A DNA stretch of 35,426 nucleotides from NCBI GenBank assembly GCA_030727405.1, contig JANRBR010000007.1, forward strand, positions 1 through 35,426, read 5' to 3'. A program made the translations under genes and the position numbers. Below are positions 7,512-17,030 of the stretch, one piece after another. This DNA is from Crocinitomicaceae bacterium. Its GTDB lineage: Bacteria; Bacteroidota; Bacteroidia; Flavobacteriales_D; Crocinitomicaceae. The notes beneath the pieces are model-generated. The model had not been told where the DNA came from. It did not search any database and saw nothing but the letters and a program-made list of their open reading frames with translations. Numbering within the stretch: the first letter of the stretch is position 1; each line of letters starts with the position of its first letter.

Positions 7512-8285
7512 TTAGTAAAAAAACTCCTCGAAATAACTCGCTGCCAATTTCATTCTGGATCCATACCAGGAACACATTTCGCCATCGATGAGGTGAATCT
7601 GCGCGTTTGGAAAGATGGCTTGGTACTTGGACACATGTTCCGACTTGAAAGGAAAGGGTTCGGAACTTAAAAAGATGTGGTCAACCGTTGCTGGTGCGAC
7701 ATCGGACAAAGCAGGATAACGGCTCAACTCACAGGCATTCTGAAAACCGATTTTCATGAACATGGAATCGATAAAGGTGTTTTTACCTGCAACAAACGCG
7801 GGCTCGTCCCAAATGAAATAGAGGAAGGATTTTCCTTGTCCTAGGTTCTGAATGGACGCATATGCCTCGATGCTTTCTTCAACCAACAATTCGGCTTCGT
7901 CTTCTTTATCAGTCATGACACCGATGGATTGGATCATCGCAAACGCATCTTCCAGCGTTTCAATGTCACTCATCCAAACGGGAAATTCTTTTTCCAAGGC
8001 TTCAATGTCCTCTTTGGTGTTTTCTTCTTTGTTGCCAATGATTAAATCGGGATTCAAGGAACGGATCAATTGCAAATTCAGCTGTTTTGTCCCGCCAATG
8101 CGTTGCTTGACACGAAACCAAGAAGCCGGGTGGACACAAAACTTCGTGATACCAATGACTTCGGATGCTAATCCGAGATCGTGGAGCAATTCGGTTTGCG
8201 AGGGAACCAAGGAAATGATTCGTTTGGGTTCAAGGGGAACATGTACTTTTCGTCCCATTTGATCCACGAAATTTCTTCCAATCAT
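7512..8285 (-). CDS. Periplasmic-binding-protein-like protein without signal peptide (BtuF-like)
   Basis: This 257-residue protein has the fold signature of class III substrate-binding proteins (BtuF/FhuD type): PKRIISLVPSQTELLHDLGL near the N-terminus, EVIGITKFCVHP, LNPDLIIGNKEEN, and WDEPAFVAGKNTFIDSMF in the second lobe. Unlike true ABC-importer partners, it starts directly at the domain with MIGRNFVDQMGRK and has no export signal, so it is probably cytoplasmic. The ATG at 8285 overlaps the beta-synthase stop by one base (TGATG), so the two are translationally coupled. The ligand is unknown; cobalamin or another cofactor is possible by family. No permease or ATPase is adjacent. Its 3' end faces the MerR gene 17 bases away. 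Confidence 0.87.
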   Translation of the reverse strand: MIGRNFVDQMGRKVHVPLEPKRIISLVPSQTELLHDLGLASEVIGITKFCVHPASWFRVKQRIGGTKQLNLQLIRSLNPDLIIGNKEENTKEDIEALEKEFPVWMSDIETLEDAFAMIQSIGVMTDKEDEAELLVEESIEAYASIQNLGQGKSFLYFIWDEPAFVAGKNTFIDSMFMKIGFQNACELSRYPALSDVAPATVDHIFLSSEPFPFKSEHVSKYQAIFPNAQIHLIDGEMCSWYGSRMKLAASYFEEFFY

Positions 8286-9646
8286 CAAGAGATCGCTGAA
8301 ATAACGTCGTAACGGGAAACAATGTGAAACTTACCGTTCTCCAATTGGACCAAAACCGCAGGCGTTTGCTTGTTGATCAACTTACAAATATCCTCGATAT
8401 GTGTTGTATGATTTACCACTGGAAAAGGTGCGTTCATGATGGAGGAAATCGGTGCATCGCGCAAAGCTGGATCTTCCACCAACAATTGATACACGTGACT
8501 GTCGTCGATCGAACCTACAAACACGCCGTCTTTCATGACTGGAATTTGTGAGATTCCGAAGTTGCGCATTTTCGCAATGGCATGCGAAACCAACTCTTCT
8601 GCATACAAGGAAACCAATGGTTTATCGGCATGTTTCGCGACTAAATCCGCAGCTGTGACAATGTTTTCTTCTAAAAATCCGCGTTCACGCATCCAATCGT
8701 CGTTGAATATTTTTCCAATGTAACGACTACCATGGTCGTGGAATAAAACCACCACCACATCGTCCGCTGTCAACTGGTCTTTCAATTGCAACAATCCTTT
8801 GATGGCAGATCCTGCTGAATTCCCAACGAAGATTCCTTCTTCACGTGCAATTCTTCTCGTGTAAACTGCCGCGTCTTTATCGGTGACTTTTTCGAATAAA
8901 TCGATCACGTCAAAATCAACGTTTGCAGGCAAAATGTCCTCCCCAATTCCTTCGGTGATGTATGGATAGATTTCGTTTTCATCGAAAATCCCTGTTTCCT
9001 TGTATTTTTTAAATACGGAACCATAGGTATCAATCCCCCAAATCTTGATGTTTGGATTTTTCTCTTTTAAGTATTTCCCTACGCCTGAAATGGTTCCACC
9101 TGTTCCAACACCCACCACAAAGTGTGTGATTTTCCCTTCGGTTTGTTCCCAGATTTCTGGTCCTGTGGATTCGTAATGTGCCTGACGATTCGATAAATTA
9201 TCGTACTGATTCACGTACCATGAATTCGGAATTTCTTCCGCTAATCGACGTGAAACGGAGTAATACGAACGTGGATCTGTTGGCTCAACTGCCGTCGGAC
9301 AAACCACGACCTCTGCTCCTACCGCACGCAAAATATCCATTTTTTCTTTGGATTGTTTGTCGTTCAATACACACACCAATTTGTATCCTTTGATAATCGC
9401 CGTCAATGCCAATCCCATTCCCGTATTTCCTGAAGTTCCTTCGATAATCGTTCCTCCCGGATGCAACAATCCTGCTTTCTCCGCATCTTCAATCATTTTT
9501 ACAGCCATGCGGTCCTTCACAGAATTTCCTGGATTCGTCGTTTCGACTTTCGCGAAAACTTGTGCGGAAACATCAGCTGTTAATTTATTGATGCGGACCA
9601 AAGGTGTATTCCCAATGGTTTCGAGGATGTTATTGTATACTTTCAT
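8285..9646 (-). CDS. PLP-dependent cystathionine beta-synthase/cysteine synthase with CBS domains
   Basis: The 453-residue enzyme has a fold-type II PLP domain followed by a CBS-domain pair. It probably makes cystathionine from serine and homocysteine, or cysteine from O-acetylserine. The start MKVYNNILETIGNTPLVRI matches the family. The PLP lysine is K44 in NSVKDR, the phosphate/amino-acid loop is EGTSGNTGMG (69-78), and the glycine-rich loop is GVGTGGTISGVG. Residues from about 335 form the regulatory CBS pair (FGISQIPVMKDGVFVGSIDD and SSIMNAPFPVVN), as in eukaryotic-type beta-synthases. The frame is open for 73 codons further upstream, but the -7 box at 9661-9668 fixes the start at 9646. 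The binding-protein-like gene downstream is coupled to it. Confidence 0.95.
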   Translation of the reverse strand: MKVYNNILETIGNTPLVRINKLTADVSAQVFAKVETTNPGNSVKDRMAVKMIEDAEKAGLLHPGGTIIEGTSGNTGMGLALTAIIKGYKLVCVLNDKQSKEKMDILRAVGAEVVVCPTAVEPTDPRSYYSVSRRLAEEIPNSWYVNQYDNLSNRQAHYESTGPEIWEQTEGKITHFVVGVGTGGTISGVGKYLKEKNPNIKIWGIDTYGSVFKKYKETGIFDENEIYPYITEGIGEDILPANVDFDVIDLFEKVTDKDAAVYTRRIAREEGIFVGNSAGSAIKGLLQLKDQLTADDVVVVLFHDHGSRYIGKIFNDDWMRERGFLEENIVTAADLVAKHADKPLVSLYAEELVSHAIAKMRNFGISQIPVMKDGVFVGSIDDSHVYQLLVEDPALRDAPISSIMNAPFPVVNHTTHIEDICKLINKQTPAVLVQLENGKFHIVSRYDVISAIS

Positions 9647-9660
9647 GCGTTGATTTTCCA

Positions 9661-9668
9661 CAAAGTTA
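9661..9668 (-). promoter_or_regulatory. -7 box (TAACTTTG) for the beta-synthase gene
   Basis: Exact minus-strand TAnnTTTG match ending 14 bases before the ATG at 9646. It decides against the longer upstream reading frame, which would begin inside the divergent hexosaminidase gene. Confidence 0.6.
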
Positions 9669-9730
9669 AGTAAATGATTTAAGCGGTTGCGGATTTTTCT
9701 TTGACACGACGAAAACCAGAAAAAAACACC

Positions 9731-9738
9731 TAATTTTA
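9731..9738 (+). promoter_or_regulatory. Near-consensus -7 box (TAATTTTA) for the hexosaminidase gene
   Basis: TAATTTTAG is one base off the TAnnTTTG pattern and ends 4 bases before the ATG at 9743, the same spacing as the exact matches elsewhere in the window. Confidence 0.4.
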
Positions 9739-9742
9739 GTTC

Positions 9743-11956
9743 ATGAAAAATTGCCTTTCTTTCCTTTTGAGCTGCTTGGTTTACACAAGCCAGGCCCAAG
9801 TTTCTAGCATCCTTCCTAGTCCCGTGACCTATGTTCAAAGCGAAGGCTCCTTTCAAATCAACCAAGCACTGACAGTGAATCCGTCTGAAATCAATTCATC
9901 GCTTTTCACACAGTTGAAAGAACTGGGAACGATTTATCACCAATTACGCATCGAGCCGAATGTCCAAAATGCGATGCTTCAATTCAAAAAGCTGGAGAAT
10001 GTCAAACAGGATTCCTACAGCATCAATGTGGCTGAACGCATCACGATTTCTTATTCGAGCGATGCTTCTTGTTATTACGCCATGACTTCACTCATGCAAT
10101 TGATGAAGCGCAACGAAAATGGACTTTACACACCAAAATGTTTCGTAAAAGATTTTCCAAATTTTCAATGGCGCGGACTGCATTTGGATGTTGCCCGTCA
10201 TTTTTTCACGGTGGAAGAAATCAAACGCTTCATTGATTTGATGTCCTATTACAAGTTCAACACCTTCCACTGGCATTTAACCGACGACCAAGGATGGCGA
10301 ATCGAAATTAAAAAGTATCCAAAATTGACCGAAATGGGAGCTTGGCGAGATAGCACGGTGGACAATCACTACACCACCGTTCCTCGAACCTATACAAAAG
10401 CACGCTATGGTGGATTTTACACACAAGAACAAATCAAGGATGTTGTTGCCTATGCAGAAGCAAAATACGTGACGATTGTTCCGGAAATTGAAATGCCGGG
10501 TCACGCACGTGCTGCATTGGCCGCTTATCCTGAATATTCGTGTACGGGCAAAGCACAAGGCGTCGAAGGACTTTGGGGGATTTTCGATGATATTTTCTGT
10601 TCGAAACCGGCATCCATTCAATTCTTAAAAGACATTTTGGATGAAGTGATTCCGTTGTTTCCTGGTCAATACATCCACATTGGTGGCGATGAAGCACCGA
10701 AAACTCGTTGGCACAGTTGTCCAAAGTGTCAGGACATCATGAAGGAAAATCACTTGAAGGATGAACATGAGTTACAGAGTTATTTCATTCGTCAAATGGA
10801 TGCATACGTAACAGCAAAAGGAAAAAAAATCATTGGCTGGGATGAAATCCTCGAAGGTGGACTTTCGCCCAATGCAGCGGTGATGTCATGGCGTGGATTC
10901 GATGGCGGATTGGAAGCAGCGAAACAAGGACATTACGTCGTGATGACTCCAGGATCGCACTGTTATTTCGATCATTACCAAGGAAAAGGGAAAGATGAAC
11001 CTTTGGCGATTGGCGGCTACACGTCCTTGGAGAAAGTCTTTACGTTCAATCCGATTCCTCCAGATTTAGGTCCGGAAGTTTCCTCATACATTTTAGGTGG
11101 ACAAGCGAATATTTGGACGGAATACATTCCTGCTTTTTCCAAGGTGGAATACATGGCCTATCCGCGTGCCATTGCCTTGAGCGAAGCGCTTTGGTGTGCC
11201 AACAAACCGACGTACGATGTCTTTTTATCTGTACTCGTTCAAGATCACTTTCCGCAATTGGATCAATGGAAAGTCAATTATTCAAAAAGTGCATTAAAGG
11301 CGTCCGTAAAAACAATTCGAACCAATACTGGAATCGAATTAAAATCCACTGAACAAAGCATCGAAAACGGAAAAATAAAGGAAACTTCCATCTCCTTTCC
11401 GTTCACGCGCAGCAAGAAAAAGACAAAAACGGAAACGGTGACGATTCATCCGGAGGACGAAAGCATTCGTCAAACAATCCAAATCACCAACCACTTGGCG
11501 CTCGGAGCGAATGTTCGCTTTGTGACGGAACCGAGTCCAAAATACAACGGTGGAGACATTGTTTTAGTCGATGGTCAATTCGGTGCGCGTCCATGGAAAG
11601 GACACGAATGGATTGGATTTGACACGAATGTGATTGTGTTGGAAATTGACTTAGGTAAAGTGATGAAAATCCACGAAATAAAGGTGAGTTTCTTGCAAGA
11701 TGAAAACAGTTGGATTCACGCTCCGAATCAAATAGTAATCGAATCTATTTTACCGAAACGCAGCGATGGTATAGGAATGAAAGAAGGTCCTAGCATCGAT
11801 GGTTACGCGCCAAATTCGGAAATATGGAACCTTCCTTATAAAGGAAAAACTAGAACGATTCGCATTACGATTTCGGGAGAACCCGAAATCCCTAATGGTC
11901 TTCCCAGCGAAGGAAACATACCATGGATTTTCATCGATGAAATTCAAATCAATTGA
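9743..11956 (+). CDS. Secreted beta-N-acetylhexosaminidase, GH20, with discoidin-like C-terminus
   Basis: The 737-residue exoenzyme removes terminal N-acetylglucosamine or N-acetylgalactosamine from chitin, peptidoglycan fragments or glycans. The signal peptide ends near SQA-Q (about residue 19). The N-terminal GH20b domain precedes the catalytic barrel, which starts at FQWRGLHLDVARHF and includes FHWHLTDDQGWRIEIKKYP, PEIEMPGHARAALAAYP and the catalytic pair Asp316-Glu317 in HIGGDEAPKTRW. Residues from about 600 (GHEWIGFDTNVIVLEIDLGKV and onward) look like an F5/8-type C (discoidin) carbohydrate-binding domain. No SusCD genes or type IX sorting tail are seen, so it acts in the periplasm or at the surface as a lone gene. 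Divergent from the beta-synthase gene. Confidence 0.95.
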   Translation: MKNCLSFLLSCLVYTSQAQVSSILPSPVTYVQSEGSFQINQALTVNPSEINSSLFTQLKELGTIYHQLRIEPNVQNAMLQFKKLENVKQDSYSINVAERITISYSSDASCYYAMTSLMQLMKRNENGLYTPKCFVKDFPNFQWRGLHLDVARHFFTVEEIKRFIDLMSYYKFNTFHWHLTDDQGWRIEIKKYPKLTEMGAWRDSTVDNHYTTVPRTYTKARYGGFYTQEQIKDVVAYAEAKYVTIVPEIEMPGHARAALAAYPEYSCTGKAQGVEGLWGIFDDIFCSKPASIQFLKDILDEVIPLFPGQYIHIGGDEAPKTRWHSCPKCQDIMKENHLKDEHELQSYFIRQMDAYVTAKGKKIIGWDEILEGGLSPNAAVMSWRGFDGGLEAAKQGHYVVMTPGSHCYFDHYQGKGKDEPLAIGGYTSLEKVFTFNPIPPDLGPEVSSYILGGQANIWTEYIPAFSKVEYMAYPRAIALSEALWCANKPTYDVFLSVLVQDHFPQLDQWKVNYSKSALKASVKTIRTNTGIELKSTEQSIENGKIKETSISFPFTRSKKKTKTETVTIHPEDESIRQTIQITNHLALGANVRFVTEPSPKYNGGDIVLVDGQFGARPWKGHEWIGFDTNVIVLEIDLGKVMKIHEIKVSFLQDENSWIHAPNQIVIESILPKRSDGIGMKEGPSIDGYAPNSEIWNLPYKGKTRTIRITISGEPEIPNGLPSEGNIPWIFIDEIQIN

Positions 11957-12085
11957 GCCTCACATCCTCATCTAAAGTTAGGAGAATTGAAATGATCCAT
12001 TTATCAGAAAGTTTAAGCATGACTTCTGTCCGAATTGGATAGCTATTTTCTTCCAAAAGAAACATTCCATTGACGTCGGATGTTG

Positions 12086-12093
12086 TACCTTTG
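12086..12093 (+). promoter_or_regulatory. -7 box (TACCTTTG) for menB-pepD
   Basis: Exact TAnnTTTG match, 14 bases before the ATG at 12108, in the 151-base gap after the hexosaminidase gene. I see nothing else in that gap. Confidence 0.6.
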
Positions 12094-12107
12094 CAAAAAC
12101 TTTTTTT

Positions 12108-12929
12108 ATGGCTACGCGTAATTGGCAAACAATTAAAAAATACGAAGACATTAAATTCGAGTTCTTCGAAGGAATTGGTAAAATCACGATTAATCGTCCA
12201 CGTGTATACAACGCGTTTCGTCCAGAGACGAATTTCGAAATGTTAGACGCAATGAACATCTGTCGCGAACGTCCGGACATCAACGTGGTTGTTTTGACTG
12301 GAGAAGGCGATAAAGCATTCTGTTCTGGTGGGGATCAAAACGTCAAAGGCGTTGGTGGATACATTTCTGAAAATGGCGTTCCGCGTTTAAATGTCTTGGA
12401 TTTACACAAAGCCATTCGTTCCCTGCCTAAACCAGTTATTGCCATGGTGAATGGGTATGCGATAGGTGGTGGACACGTACTTCACGTTGTGTGCGATTTA
12501 ACGATTGCCTCAGAAAATGCGATTTTTGGTCAAACCGGACCGAAAGTTGGAAGTTTTGACGGTGGATTCGGATCTTCTTATTTGGCACGCCACGTCGGAC
12601 AGAAAAAAGCACGTGAAATTTGGTTCCTTTGCAATCAATATACGGCTGAAGAAGCAGAAAAAATGGGCATGGTCAACAAAGTTGTTCCATTTGACCAATT
12701 AGAAGATACTGTTGTAGAATGGTCACAAACCATCATGAAAAGAAGTCCGCTCGCTATTCGCATGATCAAACGTGCGATGAATGCTGAATTGGACGGACAA
12801 CACGGATTAATGGAATTGGCTGGCGACGCTACCCTACTCTATTATTTAACCGAAGAAGCACAAGAAGGAAAACATGCCTTCTTGGAGAAAAGAGATCCAA
12901 ATTTTTTACAATACCCAAAATTCCCTTGA
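12108..12929 (+). CDS. menB: 1,4-dihydroxy-2-naphthoyl-CoA synthase (menaquinone synthesis)
   Basis: The 273-residue crotonase-fold enzyme closes the second ring of menaquinone from o-succinylbenzoyl-CoA. Diagnostic stretches are [12 protein letters not shown] (30-41), [11 protein letters not shown] (71-81), the oxyanion region [35 protein letters not shown] (141-156) with the MenB-specific SFDGG, and the C-terminal FLEKRDPNF. The Gly144 in QTGP aligns, from memory, with the glycine of bicarbonate-dependent (type I) MenB, where type II enzymes carry Asp; I infer type I. It is the only men gene in the window. Menaquinone would also serve the quinone-dependent PyrD encoded further on. pepD follows after one base. 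Confidence 0.97.
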   Translation: MATRNWQTIKKYEDIKFEFFEGIGKITINRPRVYNAFRPETNFEMLDAMNICRERPDINVVVLTGEGDKAFCSGGDQNVKGVGGYISENGVPRLNVLDLHKAIRSLPKPVIAMVNGYAIGGGHVLHVVCDLTIASENAIFGQTGPKVGSFDGGFGSSYLARHVGQKKAREIWFLCNQYTAEEAEKMGMVNKVVPFDQLEDTVVEWSQTIMKRSPLAIRMIKRAMNAELDGQHGLMELAGDATLLYYLTEEAQEGKHAFLEKRDPNFLQYPKFP

Positions 12930-12930
12930 T

Positions 12931-14367
12931 ATGTCAGTAAGAGACCTACAACCAAACGCATTATGGAACCATTTTGCTGATTTGAATGCCGTTCCTCGTC
13001 CTTCGAAAAAAGAAGAACGCGTGCGTCAATTCATGATCGATTTTGGAAATTCATTGAACTTGAAAACAGTGGAAGATGCCATCGGAAACGTATACATCTA
13101 CAAAGCCGCAACGGCAGGAATGGAAAATCGTCCAACGGTGATTCTTCAAGCGCACTTGGACATGGTACATCAAAAAAATTCCGACACAACTTTCGACTTC
13201 GACCAACAAGGAATCGAAATGATTGTCGATGGTGATTGGGTACGTGCAAACGGAACAACACTTGGCGCTGACAACGGAATTGGCGTAGCAGCGATCATGG
13301 CAATTTTGTCGTCAACAGATATCCCACATCCAGCAATTGAAGCATTTTTTACGGTGGACGAAGAAACGGGAATGACGGGAGCCATCAAAATGGACCCGAG
13401 CTTTTTGAGCGGATCGATCCTATTGAACATTGACACCGAAGACGACGACGAATTATCCATTGGCTGTGCAGGAGGAATCGATACAAATACGACTTACACG
13501 TACGGACAAGTTCCAGTAGAAGGCGAAACGTTCACCCTTTCCGTTCGCGGATTGTTGGGCGGACATTCCGGAATGGACATCGATAAAGGACGTGGAAATG
13601 CGAACAAATGGATGGCGAGAATCCTTTGGGAAATGAAACAAGTGACAAACATCCAATTGATTTCCTTCGATGGTGGAAGTTTGCGTAATGCCATTCCACG
13701 TGAAGCGACTGCAGTGATTGCAAGCAGCGATATTTCTGCTGCAAAATCAGTCTTCGAAGAGATTTCAACAACTTTGAAAGAAGAATACGTAAGCATTGAA
13801 CCAAATTGTCAATTTGACCTTCAAACGACAACAACATCAGAACAAGCGATGGCAGAGAACGATTTCACGAAAATCATTTCCTTGCTTTGTTCCGTTCACA
13901 ATGGCGTTTACCGCATGAGTCCAGACATCGCAGGATTGGTCGAAACCTCTTCCAGTTTAGCGAGAATCATCATCAAGGATGGAAGTTTTGTTTCTCAGTC
14001 CTTGCAACGAAGCAGCGTTGAATCAACCAAACGCGAAGTGTGCATGGTGATGCGAGGTGCCTTCGAAAATGCCGGATGTCACGTTGAACAAACAGGCGAT
14101 TATCCAGGATGGAAACCGAATCCAAATTCAGGAATTTTGAATGTGATGGAAAACTTATACCATGAACTTTTCAACGAAAAGGTACAGGTGAAAGCGTGTC
14201 ATGCTGGATTGGAATGTGGAATTTTAGGAAAGCACCTTCCAGGAGTAGACATGATTTCTTTCGGACCAAATATCCGTGCAGCACATTCACCGGATGAAAA
14301 AGTACAAATTTCTTCTGTTCAAAAATTCTGGAACTATTATTTAGAAACCTTTAAAAGAATTGCTTGA
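12931..14367 (+). CDS. pepD: Aminoacyl-histidine dipeptidase (Xaa-His dipeptidase, M20 family)
   Basis: The 478-residue zinc peptidase is of the PepD/carnosinase-like M20C type and cleaves dipeptides such as Xaa-His in the cytoplasm. Metal and catalytic residues are visible: H75 and D77 in LQAHLDMVHQ, D114 in GADNGIG, E144-E145 in DEETGMTG, D168 in LNIDTED, and a late His in the FGPNIRAAHSPDE stretch. The lid domain begins with the glycine-rich GLLGGHSGMDIDKGRGNA. The start at 12931 (MSVRDLQPNALW) follows the menB stop by one base and matches family N-termini. The same frame is open for 19 codons into menB, which I reject as coding. Probably co-transcribed with menB. Confidence 0.95.
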   Translation: MSVRDLQPNALWNHFADLNAVPRPSKKEERVRQFMIDFGNSLNLKTVEDAIGNVYIYKAATAGMENRPTVILQAHLDMVHQKNSDTTFDFDQQGIEMIVDGDWVRANGTTLGADNGIGVAAIMAILSSTDIPHPAIEAFFTVDEETGMTGAIKMDPSFLSGSILLNIDTEDDDELSIGCAGGIDTNTTYTYGQVPVEGETFTLSVRGLLGGHSGMDIDKGRGNANKWMARILWEMKQVTNIQLISFDGGSLRNAIPREATAVIASSDISAAKSVFEEISTTLKEEYVSIEPNCQFDLQTTTTSEQAMAENDFTKIISLLCSVHNGVYRMSPDIAGLVETSSSLARIIIKDGSFVSQSLQRSSVESTKREVCMVMRGAFENAGCHVEQTGDYPGWKPNPNSGILNVMENLYHELFNEKVQVKACHAGLECGILGKHLPGVDMISFGPNIRAAHSPDEKVQISSVQKFWNYYLETFKRIA

Positions 14368-14408
14368 TCTCCACCCATCAAGAAACTCAAAATCCTTATT
14401 TTTAGCTC

Positions 14409-15620
14409 ATGAAATTTCAATTAAATACGATAGAAGAAGCCATCTCCGAAATTCAGCAAGGAAGCGTAGTCATTGTTGTTGACGATGAAGGACGTGAAAA
14501 CGAAGGCGACTTTCTAACGGCAGCAAGAAATGCCACACCAGAAGTCATCAATTTCATGGCGACACACGGACGTGGTTTAATCTGCGCTCCCATCAGTGAA
14601 GAGCGTTGTGATGCGCTGGGACTTGAAATGATGGTAAATCACAATTCCGCAGCATACGAAACTCCGTTTACGGTGAGCATCGATTTAATTGGTCATGGTT
14701 GTACGACAGGGATTTCTGCAAGCGACCGTTCAAAAACGATTTTGGCATTAATTGATCCCAACATCCGACCAGAAGAATTAGGAAAACCGGGACACATTTT
14801 CCCATTGCGCGCTCGAAAAGGCGGCGTTCTGCGTCGAGCAGGACACACCGAAGCAGCAGTAGATTTATCCCGTTTAGCTGGATTTGAAGAAGCAGGTGTC
14901 ATCGTTGAAATCCTCAATGAAGATGGTACGATGGCTCGGGTACCGAGTTTGATTGAAATCGCCAAAAGATTCGATTTAAAGATTGTCTCCATTGAGGATT
15001 TAATTAAATACCGTGTTGAACACGAATCCTTGATTGAAGAACAAGTTTCTGTGCACATGCCAACAGAATTTGGTGATTTTCAGTTAAAAGCGTTCAAAGA
15101 TACGAGCAATGACCAGGATCATTTGGTACTCACCAAAGGAACATGGGAAAAAGATGAACCGGTTTTGGTTCGTGTGCATTCCTCTTGTTTGACCGGTGAT
15201 ATTTTTGGTTCATGTCGTTGTGACTGCGGACCTCAATTGCACAAAGCGATGGAAGTCATTGAAAAAGAAGGAAAAGGCGCGATTGTTTACATGAATCAAG
15301 AAGGAAGAGGAATCGGACTTTTAAATAAATTGAAAGCATACAAATTGCAAGAAGGTGGATTAGATACCTACGAGGCAAACGAGAAATTAGGATTCAAAGC
15401 GGACGAAAGAGATTACGGCATTGGCGCACAAATCATACGTTCTATTGGGATTTCTAAAATGCGTTTGATGTCCAACAATCCAAAAAAACGTACCGGATTG
15501 ATTGGTTATGGATTAGAAATTGTAGAAAACGTTGGGCTTGAGATTGAAAGCAATGTACACAACCAGCATTACCTTGAGACCAAACGCGATAAAATGGGTC
15601 ACAACCTAAAACTAGACTAA
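14409..15620 (+). CDS. ribBA: Bifunctional DHBP synthase / GTP cyclohydrolase II (riboflavin synthesis)
   Basis: The 403-residue RibBA supplies both entry substrates of riboflavin synthesis. The RibB half (1-205) carries [10 protein letters not shown] (25-34), [11 protein letters not shown] (51-61) and the catalytic loop [12 protein letters not shown] (142-153). The RibA half (from about 215) has the zinc cysteines C260, C271 and C273 in [17 protein letters not shown] and the [13 protein letters not shown] motif (296-308). Both halves keep the expected active residues, so it should be active in both steps. The ATG lies 41 bases after pepD, with the near-consensus -7 box TATTTTTA at 14397-14404. 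It may therefore have its own promoter and lead the lolD-like and TIGR02757 genes. Confidence 0.97.
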   Translation: MKFQLNTIEEAISEIQQGSVVIVVDDEGRENEGDFLTAARNATPEVINFMATHGRGLICAPISEERCDALGLEMMVNHNSAAYETPFTVSIDLIGHGCTTGISASDRSKTILALIDPNIRPEELGKPGHIFPLRARKGGVLRRAGHTEAAVDLSRLAGFEEAGVIVEILNEDGTMARVPSLIEIAKRFDLKIVSIEDLIKYRVEHESLIEEQVSVHMPTEFGDFQLKAFKDTSNDQDHLVLTKGTWEKDEPVLVRVHSSCLTGDIFGSCRCDCGPQLHKAMEVIEKEGKGAIVYMNQEGRGIGLLNKLKAYKLQEGGLDTYEANEKLGFKADERDYGIGAQIIRSIGISKMRLMSNNPKKRTGLIGYGLEIVENVGLEIESNVHNQHYLETKRDKMGHNLKLD

Positions 15621-15621
15621 T

Positions 15622-16272
15622 ATGCTAAAGGCAACAGGAATACAAAAAGCGTATGGCGATCTTTCCATTTTGAAAGGTGTCGACCTAAGTGTTGCCGCCG
15701 GCGAATTAATTTCCATTGTCGGATCATCGGGAGCTGGAAAAACGACGCTTTTACACATTTTAGGAACGTTAGATCGTCCGGACAAAGGAGAATTGATCAT
15801 CGATGGCGTAAATCCATTTAAGCTTTCATCAAAAGCACTCGCTGATTTCCGAAACAAGTCCATTGGATTCATTTTTCAATTTCACCAATTACTTCCTGAA
15901 TTTTCGGCCATTGAAAATGCCATGCTTCCTGCACTGATTGGAGGAAAAAATAAAAAGGAAGCAGAAGAACGCGCACATTTTCTATTTGAAAAACTAAACA
16001 TTGCTCACCGCATTTCCCACAAACCTTCGGAGCTATCTGGAGGAGAACAGCAACGTGTAGCGGTATGTCGATCCTTAATGAATCAACCTGCGGTCATTTT
16101 TGCAGATGAACCTTCAGGTAACTTAGATACTAAAAACGCAACAGAATTACATGAATTATTTTTCCAATTGCGCGAGGAATTCAAGCAGACGTTTGTGATT
16201 GTGACCCACAACGAATCGTTTGCAAAAATGGCTGACCGAACCTTGGTCATGCAGGATGGAAACTTTATTTAG
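15622..16272 (+). CDS. lolD: ABC transporter ATPase, LolD/MacB-like
   Basis: The 216-residue cassette has Walker [10 protein letters not shown] (about 35-43), Q-loop [21 protein letters not shown], signature [11 protein letters not shown] (about 137-147) and Walker [14 protein letters not shown]. The Q-loop and the GNLDT box are typical of the LolD/MacB/FtsE branch, and this one most resembles LolD, the ATPase that releases outer-membrane lipoproteins with LolC/E. No permease gene is near, which is common for lolD in Bacteroidota but leaves the partner unproved. The ATG follows the ribBA stop by one base. The stop overlaps the next start (TAGTG). Confidence 0.88.
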   Translation: MLKATGIQKAYGDLSILKGVDLSVAAGELISIVGSSGAGKTTLLHILGTLDRPDKGELIIDGVNPFKLSSKALADFRNKSIGFIFQFHQLLPEFSAIENAMLPALIGGKNKKEAEERAHFLFEKLNIAHRISHKPSELSGGEQQRVAVCRSLMNQPAVIFADEPSGNLDTKNATELHELFFQLREEFKQTFVIVTHNESFAKMADRTLVMQDGNFI

Positions 16273-17030
16273 TGAAAGTGAATCCGAATGAATTAAAGGA
16301 ATTTCTCGATTTCAAAGCGCTTCATTACGAACAAGCTCATTTTCTAGAAGAAGACCCCATTCAACTCCCCCATCGATTTACCCAGAAAGAAGACATTGAA
16401 ATTGTTGCCTTTCTCGTATCCATGATTGCGTGGGGAAACCGAAAAAGCATAGTCAAAAGTGGCGAACGCATCATCGACATCATGGGGAATTCACCCTATG
16501 ATTACATCATGTCCTACAAGGGTGAGATTCCAACATCGTTTGTCCACCGAACCTTCAACAACGAAGACCTTGGCGGATTCTTTTCGTGTTTGCACAGACT
16601 TTACCAAGACCAAGGACTCGAAGCTGCTTTTTCCAAACAAGAGGCCACAGACGACTTAAAAATGCGCATCACGCACTTTCGCGAGGAATTTTTCAAAGGT
16701 GAACATTTGTCCAGAACACATAAACACATTTCCAATCCCGCTTCAGGCTCTGCAGCGAAACGCTTGGTCATGTTCCTCCGTTGGATGGTTCGTTCAGCCG
16801 ACAAAGGCGTAGACTTTGGAATTTGGAAAAGCATTTCTTCCTCCGAATTAATGATTCCCCTCGATGTGCACACAGGAAATGTCGCACGCAAACTCGGACT
16901 CCTCACGCGCACACAGAACGACTGGAAAACGAACGAAGAACTCATCGACACCTTCCGTACCTTTGACGCAAACGATCCAGCGAAATACGATTTCGCCTTA
17001 TTTGGATTAGGAGCGTATGAGGGGTTTTAA
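16272..17030 (+). CDS. TIGR02757 family protein (DUF2400)
   Basis: The 252-residue soluble protein belongs to a family found largely in Bacteroidota. Recognisable stretches are FTQKEDIEIVAFLVSMIAWGN near residue 40, the helical middle, and the C-terminal IPLDVHTGNVARKLGLL and DPAKYDFALFGLG, which resemble the helix-hairpin-helix core of HhH-GPD DNA glycosylases. A DNA-repair-like role has been suggested by fold, but no activity is known to me. The frame opens with GTG at 16272, overlapping the lolD stop by one base; a second GTG at 16278 is an alternative. Its TAA overlaps the stop of the convergent gene in a shared TTAA. Confidence 0.85.
   Translation: MKVNPNELKEFLDFKALHYEQAHFLEEDPIQLPHRFTQKEDIEIVAFLVSMIAWGNRKSIVKSGERIIDIMGNSPYDYIMSYKGEIPTSFVHRTFNNEDLGGFFSCLHRLYQDQGLEAAFSKQEATDDLKMRITHFREEFFKGEHLSRTHKHISNPASGSAAKRLVMFLRWMVRSADKGVDFGIWKSISSSELMIPLDVHTGNVARKLGLLTRTQNDWKTNEELIDTFRTFDANDPAKYDFALFGLGAYEGF

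Noticed and set aside
7852-8262. 136-codon plus-strand frame inside the BtuF-like gene
   Set aside because: It is a shadow of the minus-strand gene, serine-rich with no motif.
9647-9865. Extension of the beta-synthase frame by 73 codons to 9865
   Set aside because: The extension has no family features, covers the -7 box and would run into the divergent hexosaminidase gene; the ATG at 9646 matches the family N-terminus.
11978-12283. 101-codon minus-strand frame over the menB start
   Set aside because: It covers the menB promoter and 5' coding region and has no family features.
12874-12930. Upstream start for pepD inside menB
   Set aside because: It would overlap menB by 56 bases, and the added residues do not resemble PepD; the ATG at 12931 does.
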